Below are positions 61,646-64,000 of a DNA stretch of 64,000 bases, one piece after another. The stretch lies in NCBI RefSeq assembly GCF_023151555.2, contig NZ_CP100426.1, forward strand, positions 930,001 through 994,000, read 5' to 3'. Under the pieces are notes generated by a model. That model was not told the DNA's origin. It saw only the letters and a list, made by a program, of their open reading frames with translations, and did not search any database. Every line of letters begins with the position of its first letter. The stretch's first letter is position 1. Both the position numbers and the translations under genes were made by a program. The stretch is from Photobacterium sp. CCB-ST2H9 (GTDB lineage Bacteria; Pseudomonadota; Gammaproteobacteria; Enterobacterales; Vibrionaceae).

Positions 61646-62356
61646 TTATAAATTCTTGCCGTCCTTCAGGGCGTTGATACGCTGAGGGATACGGTCCAAG
61701 ACACTTTTCACGCCAATCTTGTCGTAATACTCATGTGCCTTTTGCAGTAGTGCCTGCGCCTTTTCCAGAGTGTCGATGTCACCCACAGCCGCCGGACGTG
61801 GTTTTCCTTCGTCATCGCGCAGCAGGTAATATCCGGCGAACTTGAACCACTTAGCGCTGACCTTTTCGTGCAGCCGCCAGTCATGCATCACCTTCTCAAA
61901 CACCTGGCTGAAGTAAGGCTCAATGCTGTGGCCGCGCTCGGCTTCGCGCTCGGCCCATTCCAGAACATGATCGGCACAGAAGGTCGGCCAGTCGCGTTTG
62001 ATGTTCTCCGGTGTCGGTAAGTCCATTTCAATAGCTTTCAGGCACCAGGCAATCGCGGTTTCCAGATCACCGATATCAAACAGCCACAGCGTGAGGGTGG
62101 TGAAAATCGGGTTTTCGTAGTGCTCACCAGCGGCCAAATAGGTTTCTGCAACCGGGCGGTACTTGGGCACCAGCACATCGCGTTTATGGACGATGCGGTC
62201 AGCAATGGCGTTGAAGTTCTTCAGTGCCTTCTTGTCGTTTTCAAACTCAATCAGGCGCAAGTGCAGGCTGTCGGTGTTCACCGTGGCGGCTTGCGCCACG
62301 GTTTGTGTGCCCGACTGCAGTAACTGGTCTCGCTGACGTTTTAACGGGCTAACCAT
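61646..62356 (-). CDS. Small terminase subunit / endonuclease (gpM-like)
   Basis: 236 residues. LRLIEFENDKKALKNFNAI, EHYENPIFTTLTLWLFDIGD and DHVLEWAEREAERG match P2 gpM terminase endonuclease. It cuts concatemers at cos during packaging. AGGAGTGAATC precedes the ATG. The 108-base gap after it has no gene. Confidence 0.85.
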   Translation of the reverse strand: MVSPLKRQRDQLLQSGTQTVAQAATVNTDSLHLRLIEFENDKKALKNFNAIADRIVHKRDVLVPKYRPVAETYLAAGEHYENPIFTTLTLWLFDIGDLETAIAWCLKAIEMDLPTPENIKRDWPTFCADHVLEWAEREAERGHSIEPYFSQVFEKVMHDWRLHEKVSAKWFKFAGYYLLRDDEGKPRPAAVGDIDTLEKAQALLQKAHEYYDKIGVKSVLDRIPQRINALKDGKNL

Positions 62357-62365
62357 GATTCACTC

Positions 62366-63373
62366 CTACGCCGCAGGCTGAGGTTCAGCGACCGTGACTT
62401 CTTCAATGGCCGCGAACTTGTTCAGGTTGCCCACCGCATACCCTTCCATGCGGATGTGGTTGTTTTCAAAACGCAGGCGGTCTTCATTGTTTTCCTGCTT
62501 CCGCCACTGTGTGCCTTCCTGCGTCAGGATCTGCAGGTTTTTCAGATTGGTGACCCAAATCATTTTTGGCGGGAAGAAAGGCGGCGTGTAAGCCTTCTTA
62601 CCAGCGATGGTCTTCGCCAGTTGCTGCGCCGCTTTATGTTCGGTTGGCGTGTCTGCCGCTTCCAGTAGACGGTGCTGCTCGGCGGCAACCAGATCAGAGC
62701 CGACAATCACAACCAGGTCCGGGTCCTGACGGTGCTCCGGGGCAATGGTGGTGTTAATCAGGTCTTGCGTGAGTGAATCAAGGTTTTTGTAGGAATCAGC
62801 TGTGGCGCCTGTCGGGTCAAGAACAGCGGCAGCCAGTACCTGCGCCGCTTTCTTTTCCTTCACGATGGTCAGCCAGCCTTTATTGACGTCCTGACCTAAC
62901 GGGTTGGCAACCGGATTGGTGATCGTCGCAATGGACGTACCATTGAAACCGACCCGCAGCATGTCCAGTGCAAAGCGGCGTGAGATGGCATTTTTCATCA
63001 TCTTCAGCCAGTCGCCTTTCGAGCCCGAGTTCGCCCACTGGGTCATGGTTTCCCAGAGAATATGCGCACCGGAATCGGTTTTGGTCAGTTCGTAGGTATT
63101 GCCGCTTTGTCCGACTTCAACACTGAACCGGCCTTCAGCACGGCCCGTTGACAAGCCATCATTGCCTACATCGATCACCTGGCCTTTAATCTGCTGAACC
63201 GGCAGCAGTGCAATCATGCCCAGAAAGGCATCCGACTGCATGATGGCCTGGCGCAGTTTGGTTTCCATCGGTGGTGTGATGTTAAACATCCGGGCGCCAG
63301 CCGCAGCACCAGCGCTTTCAACGGTGGCGTTGCAGAACTCGTGCAGAAATTGAGTAGAGACAGCATTCAGCAT
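62366..63373 (-). CDS. Major capsid protein (gpN-like)
   Basis: 335 residues, the P2 gpN type of HK97-fold capsid. ITPPMETKLRQAIMQSDAFLGMIALLPV at the N-terminus, WANSGSKGDWLKMMKNAISRRFALDMLRVGFNG, and PPFFPPKMIWVTNLKNLQILTQ at the C-terminus are conserved. GGAGG precedes the ATG, which follows the scaffold stop directly. Confidence 0.92.
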   Translation of the reverse strand: MLNAVSTQFLHEFCNATVESAGAAAGARMFNITPPMETKLRQAIMQSDAFLGMIALLPVQQIKGQVIDVGNDGLSTGRAEGRFSVEVGQSGNTYELTKTDSGAHILWETMTQWANSGSKGDWLKMMKNAISRRFALDMLRVGFNGTSIATITNPVANPLGQDVNKGWLTIVKEKKAAQVLAAAVLDPTGATADSYKNLDSLTQDLINTTIAPEHRQDPDLVVIVGSDLVAAEQHRLLEAADTPTEHKAAQQLAKTIAGKKAYTPPFFPPKMIWVTNLKNLQILTQEGTQWRKQENNEDRLRFENNHIRMEGYAVGNLNKFAAIEEVTVAEPQPAA

Positions 63374-64000
63374 TTAAAACACCTCCATTTTGTCTGCGTC
63401 TGAACCTTCACCCGCAGGGCGCTGGCCGTCGGCTTCGACATTCAGGGCGGCAAACTTCTGCTCAAGACCTTCCATTTTGTCAGTCAGTGGTTTCAGGCCG
63501 TCCTGCAGTGCTTTGGTGAAGCTTTCGGCAGAGAAGTTCTGTATTTCAGTCGTCGTCTCTTTGCCTGCATCGCCCCCTTCTTCAGGTTCATCGACCTGCG
63601 GATTCTGGGAAAACTTGGCTGTCAGACTTTCTTCCAGCTCCGTTTTCAGTTCGGTTTTCATGGTGCTGAACTGTTCTTTCAGCGCCGCTTTCAGTTGCTC
63701 TGGAGTCACGTCGGTGTCCTCTGATGCCGATTCGGGTTGTGTTTCTGATGTGGGATTACCAGATTGGAAATGAGTAAACAGTGTTGAAATAGCTTGAACT
63801 AAGGCGTTTGGCTGACATTCAGAAAAATCCAGCTCTTCAAGTTGATCACATTCAATGGCTTTGACTTGTCCATTCCTCTCCGAAAATTCAAGCCTCGACG
63901 TGCCTGTAGATGCTGGGGAGTCAGTCACAGCCAGTCCTCTCAGGTAGCATCGCCCTTCGCCTTTGTAATCTGGGTTTATTTCGATCGAGGTGAAAAGTTT
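63374..64000 (-). CDS. Capsid scaffold/protease (gpO-like), 5' end outside window
   Basis: The frame is open to the window edge: upstream of an internal GTG (63928) it reads INPDYKGEGRCYLRGLAVTDSPAS, the conserved linker after the protease domain of P2 gpO. The visible part is the scaffold region, acidic and coiled (EQFSTMKTELKTELEESL; GLEQKFAALN). The serine-protease part lies beyond the edge. At least 208 residues are present. Confidence 0.88.
   Translation of the reverse strand, partial: KLFTSIEINPDYKGEGRCYLRGLAVTDSPASTGTSRLEFSERNGQVKAIECDQLEELDFSECQPNALVQAISTLFTHFQSGNPTSETQPESASEDTDVTPEQLKAALKEQFSTMKTELKTELEESLTAKFSQNPQVDEPEEGGDAGKETTTEIQNFSAESFTKALQDGLKPLTDKMEGLEQKFAALNVEADGQRPAGEGSDADKMEVF

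Larger units (their letters stand above)
47000..64000 (-). mobile_element. P2-like (HP1/K139 branch) prophage, late region
   Basis: Twenty-one consecutive minus-strand genes encode head, tail, lysis and fibre functions in the order of P2-related myophages. DUF2586 sheath, DUF2597 tube and DUF2590 baseplate proteins point to the HP1/K139 group. Genes are tightly packed, mostly with overlapping starts and stops, and the block ends at a terminator at 47.0 kb. All frames are intact, so the late region looks functional. The early region, integrase and the other att site are beyond the right edge. Confidence 0.9.

Noticed and set aside
1..64000. CRISPR arrays, insertion sequences, rRNA operons
   Set aside because: No regularly spaced repeats, transposase frames or rRNA-like sequence noticed.

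Overview
The window looks like the chromosome of a marine Vibrionaceae-type gammaproteobacterium (Photobacterium, Vibrio or a close relative). The basis is the mixture of recognisable proteins (YeiR-type GTPase, CbrC, MogA, YdhF-type aldo/keto reductase, AnmK, Lon-family protease), a methyl-accepting chemotaxis gene, an ectoine-breakdown operon, and a tail module of the HP1/K139 branch of the P2-like phages. The genus is inferred from overall resemblance; no rRNA or tRNA gene is visible to test it.

Layout. 0-2.3 kb: a VAO-type flavin oxidoreductase translationally coupled to an unknown 191-residue protein. 2.4-4.4 kb: a chemoreceptor gene on the minus strand, broken by one frameshift in a run of seven G. 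4.7-6.8 kb: an ABC-F ATPase preceded by one, possibly two, short leader ORFs. 6.9-9.5 kb: a bestrophin-like membrane protein and a secreted alkaline phosphatase. 9.8-13.7 kb: YeiR GTPase followed by a TldD/TldE pair, ending at a clear terminator. 13.7-16.7 kb: small enzymes and CbrC, then a membrane protein with a winged-helix-like tail. 16.7-20 kb: a secreted C39-like protein and a lipoprotein. 20.2-27.9 kb: hpd, a CHAD protein, a Rap1a-like small secreted protein, glutathione peroxidase, a candidate small RNA with its own promoter and terminator (24.64-24.83 kb), an adenine deaminase, mogA, a pirin and a DoxX protein. 28-29.3 kb: an MFS exporter.

29.3-34.5 kb is a four-gene minus-strand operon for ectoine catabolism: an M20 deacetylase (DoeB2-like), an EctB/DoeD-like transaminase, ectoine hydrolase DoeA and a DoeC-like aldehyde dehydrogenase. 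Together they would open the ectoine ring, deacetylate the product, and convert diaminobutyrate through aspartate semialdehyde to aspartate. 34.8-46.3 kb holds anmK, a MAPEG protein, a calcium-repeat lipoprotein, a DUF2807 protein, two GNAT acetyltransferases, a 22-codon basic microprotein, an aldo/keto reductase, an XRE-type regulator and a Lon-like protease.

From about 47.0 kb to the window end lies the late region of a P2-like prophage, read entirely on the minus strand: scaffold/protease (cut by the window end), major capsid, small terminase, head and tail completion, sheath, tube, a TraR/DksA zinc finger, a lysis cassette, tail chaperone, tape measure, baseplate, a large tail fibre carrying an SGNH esterase domain, and hub and spike proteins, closing at a terminator at 47.0 kb. 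Two features stand out in it. The tail chaperone gene ends in a slippery A7 run that opens a 62-residue -1 frame, matching the classical E/E' (G/GT) frameshift. The tail fibre carries a complete set of SGNH catalytic residues. Integrase, repressor, replication, portal and large terminase genes would lie beyond the right edge.
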